Source: Kentomonas sorsogonicus | Lineage: Eukaryota; Euglenozoa; Kinetoplastea; Trypanosomatida; Trypanosomatidae | Assembly (NCBI GenBank): GCA_030347455.1 | Contig: JAQOSZ010000007.1 | Location: 434,001 to 498,000, forward strand | DNA length: 64,000 bases | Direction: 5' to 3' | Part shown: one piece after another, positions 19,073-27,757 of the stretch | Numbering within the stretch: the stretch's first letter is position 1 | Layout: each line of letters opens with the position of its first letter | Notes under the pieces: generated by a model | Seen by the model: the letters and a program-made list of their open reading frames with translations, nothing else | Databases searched by the model: none | Told to the model about the DNA's origin: nothing | Translations under genes and position numbers: made by a program

Positions 19073-19567
19073 TTACGTCGCTGCGTCGTTGGCGGTTGGC
19101 ATCACGACACCCATTGCGGGTGGAGGGGGAGGCGGGGTGCGCATACCCCCCGCTACCACCCCTCCTGTTGTTGTTGTTATTTCTGTCTTTGGATGACTCT
19201 TTTCAGCTCCATTGTCAGGCGGCGTTCGGTCTTTATCATCCTCAGCGGCCGTCGTCTCCTTCTTCTTTTCCTTCCCTTTTGTATTGTCGTGATTCGCGTT
19301 ACCACTGATATTATCCCCGCCAGTATCAGCGCCGTCCCTCTCTGCAGCGGTGGGAACGTGAGGAGGAGGGCGAGACGGCTGAGCAGCAGCAGCGATAGCA
19401 GCGGAAGAGAGACAATCTAAGTCAAGCGTCGGTTTCTTCAGAGGCGCTGACACCGCGCGGTCCGGGCGAACCAAGTCAGAGTTGTCAGGTGCGGCAGAGG
19501 CGGACGCGCCCGACGACACTTTGCTGCCGTGCTGACGGTTCATGCTGGTCATTCGGCTGGACGACAC
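19073..19567 (-). CDS. Kinase-gene tail segment, Ala/Pro/Asp-rich
   Basis: An open frame of about 165 codons with the short island RAVSAPLKKPTLDLDCLSSA and low-complexity flanks. The first in-frame ATG is at 19567, but the segment overlaps the previous frame and has no spacer or acceptor signal, so I treat it as internal. No domain is recognised. Confidence 0.45.
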   Translation of the reverse strand: MSSSRMTSMNRQHGSKVSSGASASAAPDNSDLVRPDRAVSAPLKKPTLDLDCLSSAAIAAAAQPSRPPPHVPTAAERDGADTGGDNISGNANHDNTKGKEKKKETTAAEDDKDRTPPDNGAEKSHPKTEITTTTGGVVAGGMRTPPPPPPAMGVVMPTANDAAT

Positions 19568-20718
19568 ACTATTATTATTATTATTGTTGTGTTGATATTC
19601 GTAAGAGCATCGTCATCATCATCAAGAATCTCATCTCCTTTGTGTCGCAGCGGTGCACGAGCGCTGACAGCGTGTGGACCCACCTTGCTGTTGCCGATGT
19701 TGCTTCCGTCATCCTTGTTGTTGTTGTTGTTGTTGATAGCATCAGCCGCTGCCGCTGTGGGTGCTCTCCCTCCTTTTCGCGCGCCTTTTCCTCCCGCTCC
19801 CGCAGCGGCAGCAGCGGCAGCGGCCAAAGCCGAGGACGATGGTGTCGTCGTCGTTGTGTTGCTCGTTGAATGAAGCCCAACGGTGTCGCCAGCGGTGACG
19901 GGGCGAGGGCCGAGCAAACGTCGCCACTGCTGCTGCTGCTGCTGTTGCGCCTCCTTGCTGACGTTTTGGATATGGCTAAAGTTATGATGCTGTTTGTTGT
20001 TGCCCTTTTTATCGTTTTCATTCCTCTCCTCACCTTCCTCGCCGCCGGCAGCAGCCGCGAAGTTTCCCAGCTGCGGAAAACCAAACATCGGCCCTGTGTG
20101 ATGGGACGGGTGAAGGGTCAACAGCTGATCGTCGTCTTTGTTGCCTCCGCCGGCCGCGGACTGCACAGAGGTGAGCAGATCCGCAGGGGCGTCGGTCATG
20201 TTACTCGTGGTGATAGGGGCATTATCACTATTATCATTATTATTATTATTGTTGGTGGTGGTGTCTCTACTCTCACCTTCACCTTCAGCGGCAGCAGCAG
20301 CAGCGGCAGCAGTTGCACCGCCACCACTACCACCACTACCATTAGTGTAATCGCCGCTGGGGTTTTGTTCTCCCGGGTGTTGCTGAAGGCTAAAGCGGCG
20401 ACGGTTGACAACGACAGAGGGGCGAACAGCAGAGGTGGCGGGGCGCGAGGGGGAGGAGGCGGAGGCGGAGGGGGAAAAGCCGCCGTCATTGGTGTCATCT
20501 GTACGATGGTTGTGAGTGTCGTTGTTCTCTCGTTTATCCTTCGACACCCTGCGTCCCGCCCCGGCCCCTGCCCTCTCTCCGAGGCGGCCACCACCATCAG
20601 CACCGACAAGCTTCTCATTGCTTCGGGTTGTTCCTGTTATTATCGCTGTTGATGTTGTTATGATGATTATTATTATTATTATTATTATTATTGTTCCCGT
20701 TCCACCCCGCCCCTTCAA
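19549..20718 (-). CDS. Kinase-gene tail segment, Asn/Gly/Ala-rich
   Basis: About 390 codons. The beginning reads an Ile run that is the out-of-frame translation of an Asn tract, so the sense part starts near 20600. It contains RRFSLQQHPGEQNPSGDYTN, DAPADLLTSVQSAAGGGNKD and HHTGPMFGFPQLGNF, followed by Asn/Gln and Ala runs. The segment looks disordered. It ends in a different frame from the next segment. Confidence 0.5.
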   Translation of the reverse strand: MKGRGGTGTIIIIIIIIIIITTSTAIITGTTRSNEKLVGADGGGRLGERAGAGAGRRVSKDKRENNDTHNHRTDDTNDGGFSPSASASSPSRPATSAVRPSVVVNRRRFSLQQHPGEQNPSGDYTNGSGGSGGGATAAAAAAAAEGEGESRDTTTNNNNNNDNSDNAPITTSNMTDAPADLLTSVQSAAGGGNKDDDQLLTLHPSHHTGPMFGFPQLGNFAAAAGGEEGEERNENDKKGNNKQHHNFSHIQNVSKEAQQQQQQQWRRLLGPRPVTAGDTVGLHSTSNTTTTTPSSSALAAAAAAAAGAGGKGARKGGRAPTAAAADAINNNNNNKDDGSNIGNSKVGPHAVSARAPLRHKGDEILDDDDDALTNINTTIIIIIVCRPAE

Positions 20719-21598
20719 ACGTCACCAGATCCTGCTTGCGGTAGTCGACCCGCAGCACCTCCTCGCGCCCGCGCGTCAGAGGCACGCTGGAGAAGAGCGC
20801 GGCGTTACTGAGCCACGGGATGTCGTCAATGAGCTGTTTCAGCAGATGGCGGCCGTCGCTGCGCAGCGCAGCGTCAAAGCTCATAAAGAGCACATCGTCA
20901 TCATCATTTTCATCATCGTGTTTGTTGTTGTTGTTTTTCGTCGTTTTTGTGTGCTGCTTGTCCGTCTTTTTCTTTATCGTTATGCATGACGTCGTTTTTA
21001 CTATCACTATTACTTACGTTGTTGTCTTTATTAGTTGTAGTATCGTCGCCACGCTCCCCGCCGCCGCCGCCGCTGCTCTGGTGAATGTCTTTATTGTCTG
21101 TATTGTCTTTACTTGTTGACTTGTTATCCTGATGAGCAGCGTTGGCGTGCTGAGCGTTAGTATTCTTATTGTTGTTGTTGTTGTTGTTGGGGCTCGCAGT
21201 ATTTGGGATCACCTCGTCATTGGCACTTGCTGTGGGGCAGTTGTTGTGCTACTTGTGCTTTCATCCGCCTTCGCGGCGTTTTGTCTCTTCTTCTTCTCCT
21301 CCTCATCGGCATCCGCCGCCGCGGGGAACACAAACTTTTGGTTCCCTCCTGCAACAGCGCGAGCGTCCGTGTAGGCGCCCGTCGCCGCCGCCGCCGCCAG
21401 CGTTGTGTCCGCGCCGGCAAGACAATAGTCGTCGTTGTCGTCGTCTTTGTCGGAGCCGCTGCTAGGTAGCAGCTGCAGCACGTCCGTCTGTCTTTGCGCT
21501 GGGTGATTCTTTTCACCTTCATCATCTTTTTTATGATTATTATTAGTAGCAGTGTTGCCGTTGCTGTTATTGGTGTTGCCGTTTGTTTCCCTGCACAC
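20615..21598 (-). CDS. Kinase-gene tail segments with a conserved-looking island
   Basis: Several overlapping frames cover this stretch. The first carries acidic and Ala-rich sequence (SSGSDKDDDNDDYCLAG). A later one contains the most protein-like island of the tail: LFMSFDAALRSDGRHLLKQL, then IDDIPWLSNAALFSSVPLTR and EEVLRVDYRKQDLVTFEGAG, near 20890-20710. The mix of hydrophobic and charged residues suggests a small folded unit, and its position could be compared with other trypanosomatid NEK-like proteins. I do not recognise the family. Confidence 0.5.
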
Positions 21599-21601
21599 GT
21601 A

Positions 21602-22285
21602 TCAGAATCGCTCGCCACAGAAGCTTCTCGTCCCGTGCCTGTATTTACTGTTCATCACCCGAGGCGTACCAGACCGGTGATGATGCGAGTCCACATCTGT
21701 ACGGTTGTTATTATTGTTATTATTATTATGAAAGTTCTGCCGCTGAATGTTCTGTCCGTAATTTGTGAGAGGGCGGCGGGACACGGGGCGACTGCCGGCA
21801 TCATTACTATTACTATTGTTATTATTATTACTCATCTGTATGTTGGACTGAATGCTCTCGCGGCGCGTCGTCGAGAGACGGTTGTAAATGCTACTCAGCA
21901 CGTCCTCGACGCGATCGGCAAACTCCTCGCTTTCTACATAATTGCAACCATTATTATTATTGTTATTGCTATTATATCGATTCATGCCAGCAGCGCTCAG
22001 CGGGGTGTCCTTGTTACTGCTAAGATTAGTATTGGTATTTGTGCGACTACCAGTGCTATTCATGTGGTGTTTATTGCCGCCGTCGATATTGTTGTTATTA
22101 TTATTATTATGAGCGGCGGCAGATAAGCTGGAGGGCGCTAGTGGGGGAATGCCAAGAAGGTTCGTCTTTGTTTTTGTTCCTTTCGCCCCCTTCTCTGTCT
22201 CAGACGGCAGTGGGGGCGGAGAGGCGGAGGCGGCAGGAGCGGAGGGAGCGGGGGAAATATCCTCCAACGCGCTTACCCCACCCAA
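21602..22285 (-). CDS. Kinase-gene tail segment with a helical island
   Basis: It overlaps the previous segment in a G-rich run (GGTTGGGTGGGG), where one more G would join the frames as GWVGVSALEDI. It contains Pro/Ser linkers, Asn tracts, and the helical island EEFADRVEDVLSSIYNRLST near 21900. The sense frame leaves this one near 21675, where neighbouring frames read VWYASGDEQ and then NTGTGREASVASDSDTCAG. No domain is recognised. Confidence 0.55.
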   Translation of the reverse strand: MGGVSALEDISPAPSAPAASASPPPLPSETEKGAKGTKTKTNLLGIPPLAPSSLSAAAHNNNNNNNIDGGNKHHMNSTGSRTNTNTNLSSNKDTPLSAAGMNRYNSNNNNNNGCNYVESEEFADRVEDVLSSIYNRLSTTRRESIQSNIQMSNNNNNSNSNDAGSRPVSRRPLTNYGQNIQRQNFHNNNNNNNNRTDVDSHHHRSGTPRVMNSKYRHGTRSFCGERF

Positions 22286-23430
22286 CCTCCCTGTGCATTA
22301 ATATTACTATTATTCTTATTGTTATTATTATGGCTGGTGGGTGGAGCCCGGGACTGCGGGCGGGAGGCAGCAGCAGCAGCAGCAGCAGCGGCAGCAGCAA
22401 CCGCCTTCTTTGCCTCTTCCAGCAGTTTACCCATTAAATCGGTGCTGCTACTCTCATTGTCAGTGCTGCTGCTGTTGTTGTTGCTGTTGTTGATATGATG
22501 TTGTGTACCGGCGGCACTGCTGATAATGTTGGTAGTGACATTGTCGCGATCGCCGCCACCATCACCGCCGCCGTCAAGTGCGTTGTCGCCTGTGTCTGTG
22601 CGACTCCTGAGGAGAAGCGCGGCCGCAGACGTGGGGGAGAGAAGACCCGCATTCTTCTCAGCGTCGGCGGCGGCAGCAGAAATAACAGCAGCTGCGCTCG
22701 CGTCGATGTCATTATTATTATTATTATTATTGCTAGTTTCGTCACCCGTATGGACACTCCTTTTATTTGCAGAGGGTGACGGCGGCGCCCGCTGGGCAGC
22801 GTTGAGGAGGGCCAGAACGCTGGGAATACTACCCAGACTACCCAATCGTGTCAAACCAATCTGACTATTATTAATATTATTGTTGTTGAATTTATTAGGC
22901 GTGGGAAGCACGAGTGAGGCCAAACCACCTCCACCTACACCACCACTAGCAAAACTAAACGTCCCATTCATATTATTATTATTATTATTACTGTACTGGA
23001 TGCTATTCAATCCGCCGCCTCCGCCTCCGCCGGCCGTCGCCAGCGCCCACGACGGCGGTGTCCCAAACACCTCCAGCAACAGCTCGTCAGCCGTCGCCCT
23101 CTCCAGCGGGTCGCCGACAAGCGTGCGGCCGACAATGTTGACAATCAGCGAGTGCATCAGCTCCTCCGCGGCCGCATAGTCGTCGCCGTACATGGCGCGC
23201 ATGTAGGGGTCCTGGCAATAGTAGTAGTGGTGCTGTTGCTGCTGCTGCTGTTGAGTACACACGGCGGCAGAGGAGGAGGAAGGGGAAACATGATAATTAG
23301 AAATGGCGCCGCCGCTGCTGCTGCTGTCTCGCTGCCTGCATATAGGGCAACCCGCCTCATTGCCACTGCTAGTTTGATTCTCCTCACTAATTCTGCGCTG
23401 TTTCTTTTTACTTCCTTGTTGGTGTTGTGC
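22273..23430 (-). CDS. End of the kinase domain and start of the tail (next frame)
   Basis: This frame takes over inside a Gln/Lys-rich insert and contains GNEAGCPICRQRD, a Gln run, and then the expected C-terminal lobe of the kinase: EELMHSLIVNIVGRTLVGD followed by PLERATADELLLEVF, which carries the conserved Arg of subdomain XI. An Asn, Ala and Gly rich tail follows, with the island KFNNNNINNSQIGLTRLGSLG. The kinase fold is complete only if this frame and the previous one are translated together. The frame ends at 22273 within a G run. Confidence 0.7.
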   Translation of the reverse strand, partial: AQHQQGSKKKQRRISEENQTSSGNEAGCPICRQRDSSSSGGAISNYHVSPSSSSAAVCTQQQQQQQHHYYYCQDPYMRAMYGDDYAAAEELMHSLIVNIVGRTLVGDPLERATADELLLEVFGTPPSWALATAGGGGGGGLNSIQYSNNNNNNMNGTFSFASGGVGGGGLASLVLPTPNKFNNNNINNSQIGLTRLGSLGSIPSVLALLNAAQRAPPSPSANKRSVHTGDETSNNNNNNNDIDASAAAVISAAAADAEKNAGLLSPTSAAALLLRSRTDTGDNALDGGGDGGGDRDNVTTNIISSAAGTQHHINNSNNNSSSTDNESSSTDLMGKLLEEAKKAVAAAAAAAAAAASRPQSRAPPTSHNNNNKNNSNINAQGGWVG

Positions 23431-25736
23431 TGTTTCTGCTGTCGTTTCCTCTGCTGTTGTTGTTTCCTCCGTCGCTTCTGTCTCAGCGACGCTGGCTCGC
23501 AGAAAACTTGCGTAAAGTCATGCGGCTCCTCCAGCCGCACGCGATCGTACTTTCCCTCGGTAATCACGTGAATTTGGGCAAGGACGTTGCCGGAGAAAAA
23601 CGGCAGCTCAAACGCGTAGAGTTCGTACAGCAACACCCCGAGGGCCCACATGTCAGAAGGAAACGAGTAGGGCTCCCCCAGACACAGCTCGGGCGAGAGA
23701 TAAAACGGAGTGCCAATGAAGGTGTTGGTAAAGAGCTGGTGGTTGTTGTTATGGTTGTGCAGATTATTATAACTATTATTATTGTTATTTCCGCCCCCGT
23801 TCGTGCCGTTCATCAGCGCCGAATCCGTCAATAGTTTGGAGACGCCAAAGTCGCCTATTTTCACTACGCCGGTGTTTTTGTCATAGTAGATGTTGCTCGG
23901 CTTGATGTCGCGATGGAGAATGTGCAGCGAGTGCAGGTACGAGAGCCCTTCGAGAATTTGCCGAATGATGTCGATAATGACAAACGACTCGACCCACCCG
24001 TGCGGCCCTTTTTCATCGTCGTCGCTGTCACTATCACTATCACTGTCATTAATATTATTATTATTATTGTTATTGTTGTTACGTTTCGCCCCCGCTGCCG
24101 CCGCGTTTCCTTCGAAGCCATTACCGTCATTCCACTCGGTATTATCTGTATTGTTGTGTGTGTCATTCCAAGTGTTACCCGCTCTCGGCCCATCGCTGTT
24201 ATTGTTGTTGCTATATGTATTATTATTGTTGTTGTTTGTGTTGTAACCGCCAAAATATTCATCATTATAGTTTGTGTTGTTATTGTTATTGTTATTATAC
24301 GTCGCGTTGGAGGCTGCGAGAGGGGTCTCGGGATAGAAGGAAGCGTCGGAGATCCAATTGGTGTTATTCATCATTCCGAACGTATTATTACTATTGTTAT
24401 TATTATTATTGTTATTGTTATATTTGTTGCTGGTAAAAGTGTTGTCCTTGGACATGATAAAATCTCCACTCCGCAGCATATGCTTTTGGTTAAAATCGGC
24501 TGGCCCGTTCTCTTCCTGGCGACTCGAAGCCCAATTGCCAATATTACTATTATTATTCCCAAAAGTGTTGACGCTGTTGATGGTATTATTATTATCATTA
24601 CTATTTACACCGCCGTTTTGCAACTTGTCCCCTTTTTTGTTGTTAGAGGTAGGGGTGTTGGCGATTCGGTTTCCTTCCTGCTTATTCCCCCTTCTTCTTC
24701 CCCCCGCCTCTGCTATTTCTTCCCTCCTGTTATTCCTCTTGCTGTTCTCCTCCTCCTCTTCCTCTTCCCCCTCTTCACGCAGTCTCTCATGATAGTGTTC
24801 ATCAACAAAGCGAAAGTGAAGGTTTTTGTCTTTATTTTTCCCACTCCAAAAGTAAAACTCCTTCACAAAGGCGGCCAAGTCGCCTCCCGCAACGTATTCG
24901 GTAACAAGACAGAGCTGCTGCCACGCCTCGTCCATAAAAAAGTCGAGAAACAGCAGAATGTTGGGGTGGTTGAGGTTTTTCAGCAGGGAGACCTCCGACA
25001 TGGTCAGCATCACCTCCTCGTCGCTGAGGTTACTGAGGGGAATTGCCTTGACGGCCACCAGCGGGTAGTCGCGTGTGTTGAAGCGCAGCGGATTTCCCTC
25101 CGCCTCCTCCTCCTCCGCCGCCGTCGTCACATCGTCTCTACTGTTGTTGTGGTTTTCGCACAAGTAGACGACCCCGAAGCCACCTTGCCCGATGATACGC
25201 ACCGGTTTGTAGTTGCGCCAGTGTGTCGGCATCTCCAGATCGGTAAAGCCATCGCCATCACCTTCTCCACCGCTTTCTCTCACCGTCGCCTCCGGCACTC
25301 CGTCCGCCTCTGAAAAAACAACAAAGGGGTCATCAGTACTAGTATTATTATTATTATTATTATTGTAAGTGGTACTTCTTAATTTATTGTTGGTGTCAAT
25401 GTCATTGGTGTTCCTATTCTGATCTCTGCCGTTTCCGTTTACGTTTCCGTTTCCGCCTCCGGTAGCAGCAGCATCTCTCCTCCGCTGCGGGCGTCGTCTG
25501 TTGTCTATAGAGTATGTCGTCATAGTCGCCGTGGTCAGCATTGCTCTTTGCTGCTGCTGCGGCGGTGGTGGTGGTGGAGGCGAGCCAACATGCTGACTCA
25601 TTTTATTATCAATGTTATTATTATTATCACTACAGCCTCTCTCTGGCTCTCTGGAGGGGACAGCGCCAGCGGCTGCAGCAGCGCCCTCCGGCTTTAGTCT
25701 TGAATTGTTATTATTGCTACTACTAGTGGGGTTCAT
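23157..25736 (-). CDS. NEK-like serine/threonine protein kinase, N-terminal and catalytic part
   Basis: I place the start at ATG 25736 (MNPTSSSNNNN); the frame is open upstream only through a Lys run with a GTG. Kinase motifs by residue from that start: Gly loop GQGGFGVVY (183-191), VAVKAI with Lys230, alpha-C Glu248, HRDIKPSN with Asp610, DFG (629-631), GTPFYLSPE (675-683) and SDMWALGVLLYEL. The last two are typical of NIMA-related kinases. Two inserts are remarkable: about 300 residues of Asn-rich sequence between the hinge and alpha-E (roughly 290-585), and an Asn/His insert inside the activation segment (roughly 640-668). After RQKRRRKQQQQ (about 23460) the sense reading moves to another frame, so the last codons here are not the true C-terminus. 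Confidence 0.85.
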   Translation of the reverse strand: MNPTSSSNNNNSRLKPEGAAAAAGAVPSREPERGCSDNNNNIDNKMSQHVGSPPPPPPPQQQQRAMLTTATMTTYSIDNRRRPQRRRDAAATGGGNGNVNGNGRDQNRNTNDIDTNNKLRSTTYNNNNNNNTSTDDPFVVFSEADGVPEATVRESGGEGDGDGFTDLEMPTHWRNYKPVRIIGQGGFGVVYLCENHNNSRDDVTTAAEEEEAEGNPLRFNTRDYPLVAVKAIPLSNLSDEEVMLTMSEVSLLKNLNHPNILLFLDFFMDEAWQQLCLVTEYVAGGDLAAFVKEFYFWSGKNKDKNLHFRFVDEHYHERLREEGEEEEEEENSKRNNRREEIAEAGGRRRGNKQEGNRIANTPTSNNKKGDKLQNGGVNSNDNNNTINSVNTFGNNNSNIGNWASSRQEENGPADFNQKHMLRSGDFIMSKDNTFTSNKYNNNNNNNNNSNNTFGMMNNTNWISDASFYPETPLAASNATYNNNNNNNTNYNDEYFGGYNTNNNNNNTYSNNNNSDGPRAGNTWNDTHNNTDNTEWNDGNGFEGNAAAAGAKRNNNNNNNNNINDSDSDSDSDDDEKGPHGWVESFVIIDIIRQILEGLSYLHSLHILHRDIKPSNIYYDKNTGVVKIGDFGVSKLLTDSALMNGTNGGGNNNNNSYNNLHNHNNNHQLFTNTFIGTPFYLSPELCLGEPYSFPSDMWALGVLLYELYAFELPFFSGNVLAQIHVITEGKYDRVRLEEPHDFTQVFCEPASLRQKRRRKQQQQRKRQQKQHNTNKEVKRNSAELVRRIKLAVAMRRVALYAGSETAAAAAAPFLIIMFPLPPPLPPCVLNSSSSNSTTTTIARTPTCAPCTATTMRPRRS

Positions 25737-27299
25737 TTTCTTCTTTTTGTGTGTTTTTTTTTTTTTTTTTATCACTGGAGCAACAACAACAGCAAGCAGT
25801 AATAATAAAAAAAAAGTGAGGAGAGACAGTCTCTGTATTTGAGAATAATAGTACTAAATAGGGGAAAAGAGAGGGAGAAGAAAACGTAAAGATTATATGT
25901 ATGTCACAAAGTTACGTAAGCAAGGAAGAAAGAATGAAGACGAAAAATGAAAGAGATATGTGGGGAATAGGAACAAAAAAAACTGTAAAGAGTGATGTAG
26001 TAATATTGTGTAGTTGCCAATAATAATAATAATTTACATGAGAGAATGACTACGAGGAAATCGTGAAATGGCAAGCAAAAAAAAAAAAAATCAAATTAAT
26101 AGTCACAGGTGAAAGGGGAGAAGAAAATAAAACATATAATAGCAATTTTCGATTGAATAGACGGATATAAGTATATAACAATAGTAATATCCGAACACAA
26201 AACAAAGTTATAACGAATGTGGTACTTTATATACACGGGCACTCTCAAGCGCACACACACACACGCACAAAAGAGAGAGTAGCAAGATCCCAGAAAATAA
26301 ATCAATAATCAGAGAGAAAAAAACAAATAGGAAAAGAAGATAGAGATGATAATGCCTGAAGACTGTTGTCTTTTGAAGGGAGAGAGAGAGGCGCTGTTGC
26401 TTCTGAACTTTAAAATCGTCTGATTGAAAAATAAAAAGAGAATTCCTTTCCGTTTGGCGATTGCAATAGATAAATATGAAAGAGAGAGAAAGAAAGGGAG
26501 AGAGAAAGGGAGGAAGGAAGAGTGAAGTGGTGCAAAGAAAAGGAACAGTGAAACACTTGAGCATTGTGGCTATTTATTCATATTTTTTAGTATTTTGTTT
26601 GAATTGTGTATACAAATTTCTCACAAACAATGAATCTGTGCTAACGGCAAAGCATCAAGTATGATCACTTGACAGACTTTTGTCGCCAGAACACCACGCA
26701 CAGACACACAGCAAATGTATATCTAGATTGGAAATTGGTAGAGCTTTCAACACTTGTTGTGTGTATTTATTTATTGCTTCATCATGTATTTTGCAGTTCT
26801 TTTTTTCTTTTCTTTTTGTGTGTGTCTGTTTAATACTTTTTTTTATTTGTTTATTTTTGATAATCCATCTCAAGTGAATCAACGGCACTGAGATAATAAG
26901 AGAATAAATAATAATAATAAATATGAGAATAACGTAAAAAGTTTAAACGCAAAAAAGAAAAATGGAAATGCACGAGGGCACTTTTAATAGGGATGAAATG
27001 AACACATAAAAAGATAAAATATGTGGAAATAAATATATATATCAACAGTTATGAAAAAAAAAGAAGAAAGTTATGCGATTAATATTGATGTTAATTAGGA
27101 AAAGAATAGTTCGTTTTTAGAGCGGTGTTTTTTCTTGAAAAATGAAAATGAAAACGGAAATCAGTAGGAGGGGGGCATGGGATCAACTAAGAAATTTAAA
27201 AAAAAAGAGAGGGCATTTTTTGTTGTTGTTTCGAAGAGCAAGTTATGAAAGCATACGTGCAATGATATTAACTTTTTCTCTCTCAATTTCGCTTCACAA

Positions 27300-27301
<2 letters not shown>

Positions 27302-27333
<32 letters not shown>
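27302..27333. repeat. (ATA)n microsatellite
   Basis: A nearly perfect trinucleotide run of about ten units in non-coding sequence. It contrasts with the mixed-codon Asn tracts inside genes. Confidence 0.9.
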
Positions 27334-27335
<2 letters not shown>

Positions 27336-27698
27336 TCACAAAAAACAAAAAATGCAGGGGTATCGATGACAGTCAACGAGGTTTGAAAAGGAAGCCAAGT
27401 ATTTGAAAGTGGGAAAAATAGAGAAATAATAAGAGAGAAGATAAAAGATGGAAAGTATCAAGGTAGCGTTGTAATTGTAGAGAAAGAGGACACAGGAAAG
27501 TGAGAACAAGAGAAAACAAGGAAAAGGAAAAATGAATGAATGAGTGAATTGGTTACTAGTCGATAGAGTCCTCCAGAAGCACCTTTTTCAACGGGGAAAA
27601 AACAACAGTAGGTACATACACATACATACAACTGAGAGAGGCAGTCGATATATTCCCCTCCATGTATCTGTGCCTAAGTGTAGGTGTGTGTATATACA

Positions 27699-27702
<4 letters not shown>

Positions 27703-27729
<27 letters not shown>
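27703..27729. repeat. (GT)n microsatellite in the XPRT 3' UTR
   Basis: A GT run on the plus strand (CA in the transcript) about 30 nt after the XPRT stop, followed by a short CT-rich stretch between it and the stop. Confidence 0.9.
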
Positions 27730-27757
27730 ACGTCTCTCCCTCTCTCTCTCTTTCCTC

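Larger units (their letters stand above)
12358..25736 (-). other. 13.4 kb span of a frame-broken giant NEK-like kinase gene
   Basis: No A/T-rich spacer interrupts this span, whose first ATG is 25736 and last stop is at 12358, so I read it as one gene of roughly 4,460 codons. The N-terminal kinase is followed by a tail of Asn/Ser/Pro linkers with helical islands. The open frame changes about twenty times. Using the codon top position modulo 3, the order is 2, 0, 1, 2, 0, 1 and so on, mostly with single steps in one direction, which is what missing bases would give. The alternative, two or three adjacent genes, cannot be excluded for the part below 19 kb. Segments are listed separately. Confidence 0.5.
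25737..27757. other. A/T-rich intergenic region, 2.0 kb
   Basis: The spacer between XPRT and the giant kinase gene. It starts with an A run (T run on plus at 25757-25770) just upstream of the kinase start and contains purine-rich plus-strand tracts near 25860-25885 and 26470-26525 that are candidate polypyrimidine tracts. Also present are CA runs near 26253-26270, an AAT repeat at 27302-27333 and a GT repeat at 27703-27729. Only short, compositionally driven open frames occur, and no RNA gene was recognised. Confidence 0.65.

Noticed and set aside
12358-25736. Introns as an explanation of the frame changes
   Set aside because: At the junctions the two open frames overlap or abut with coding sequence on both sides, so no stretch is left to be removed; trypanosomatids also have very few cis-spliced genes.
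25737-25775. A longer kinase N-terminus (Lys-rich) from a GTG at 25775
   Set aside because: It needs a non-ATG start and consists of an A run; ATG 25736 is the first proper start.
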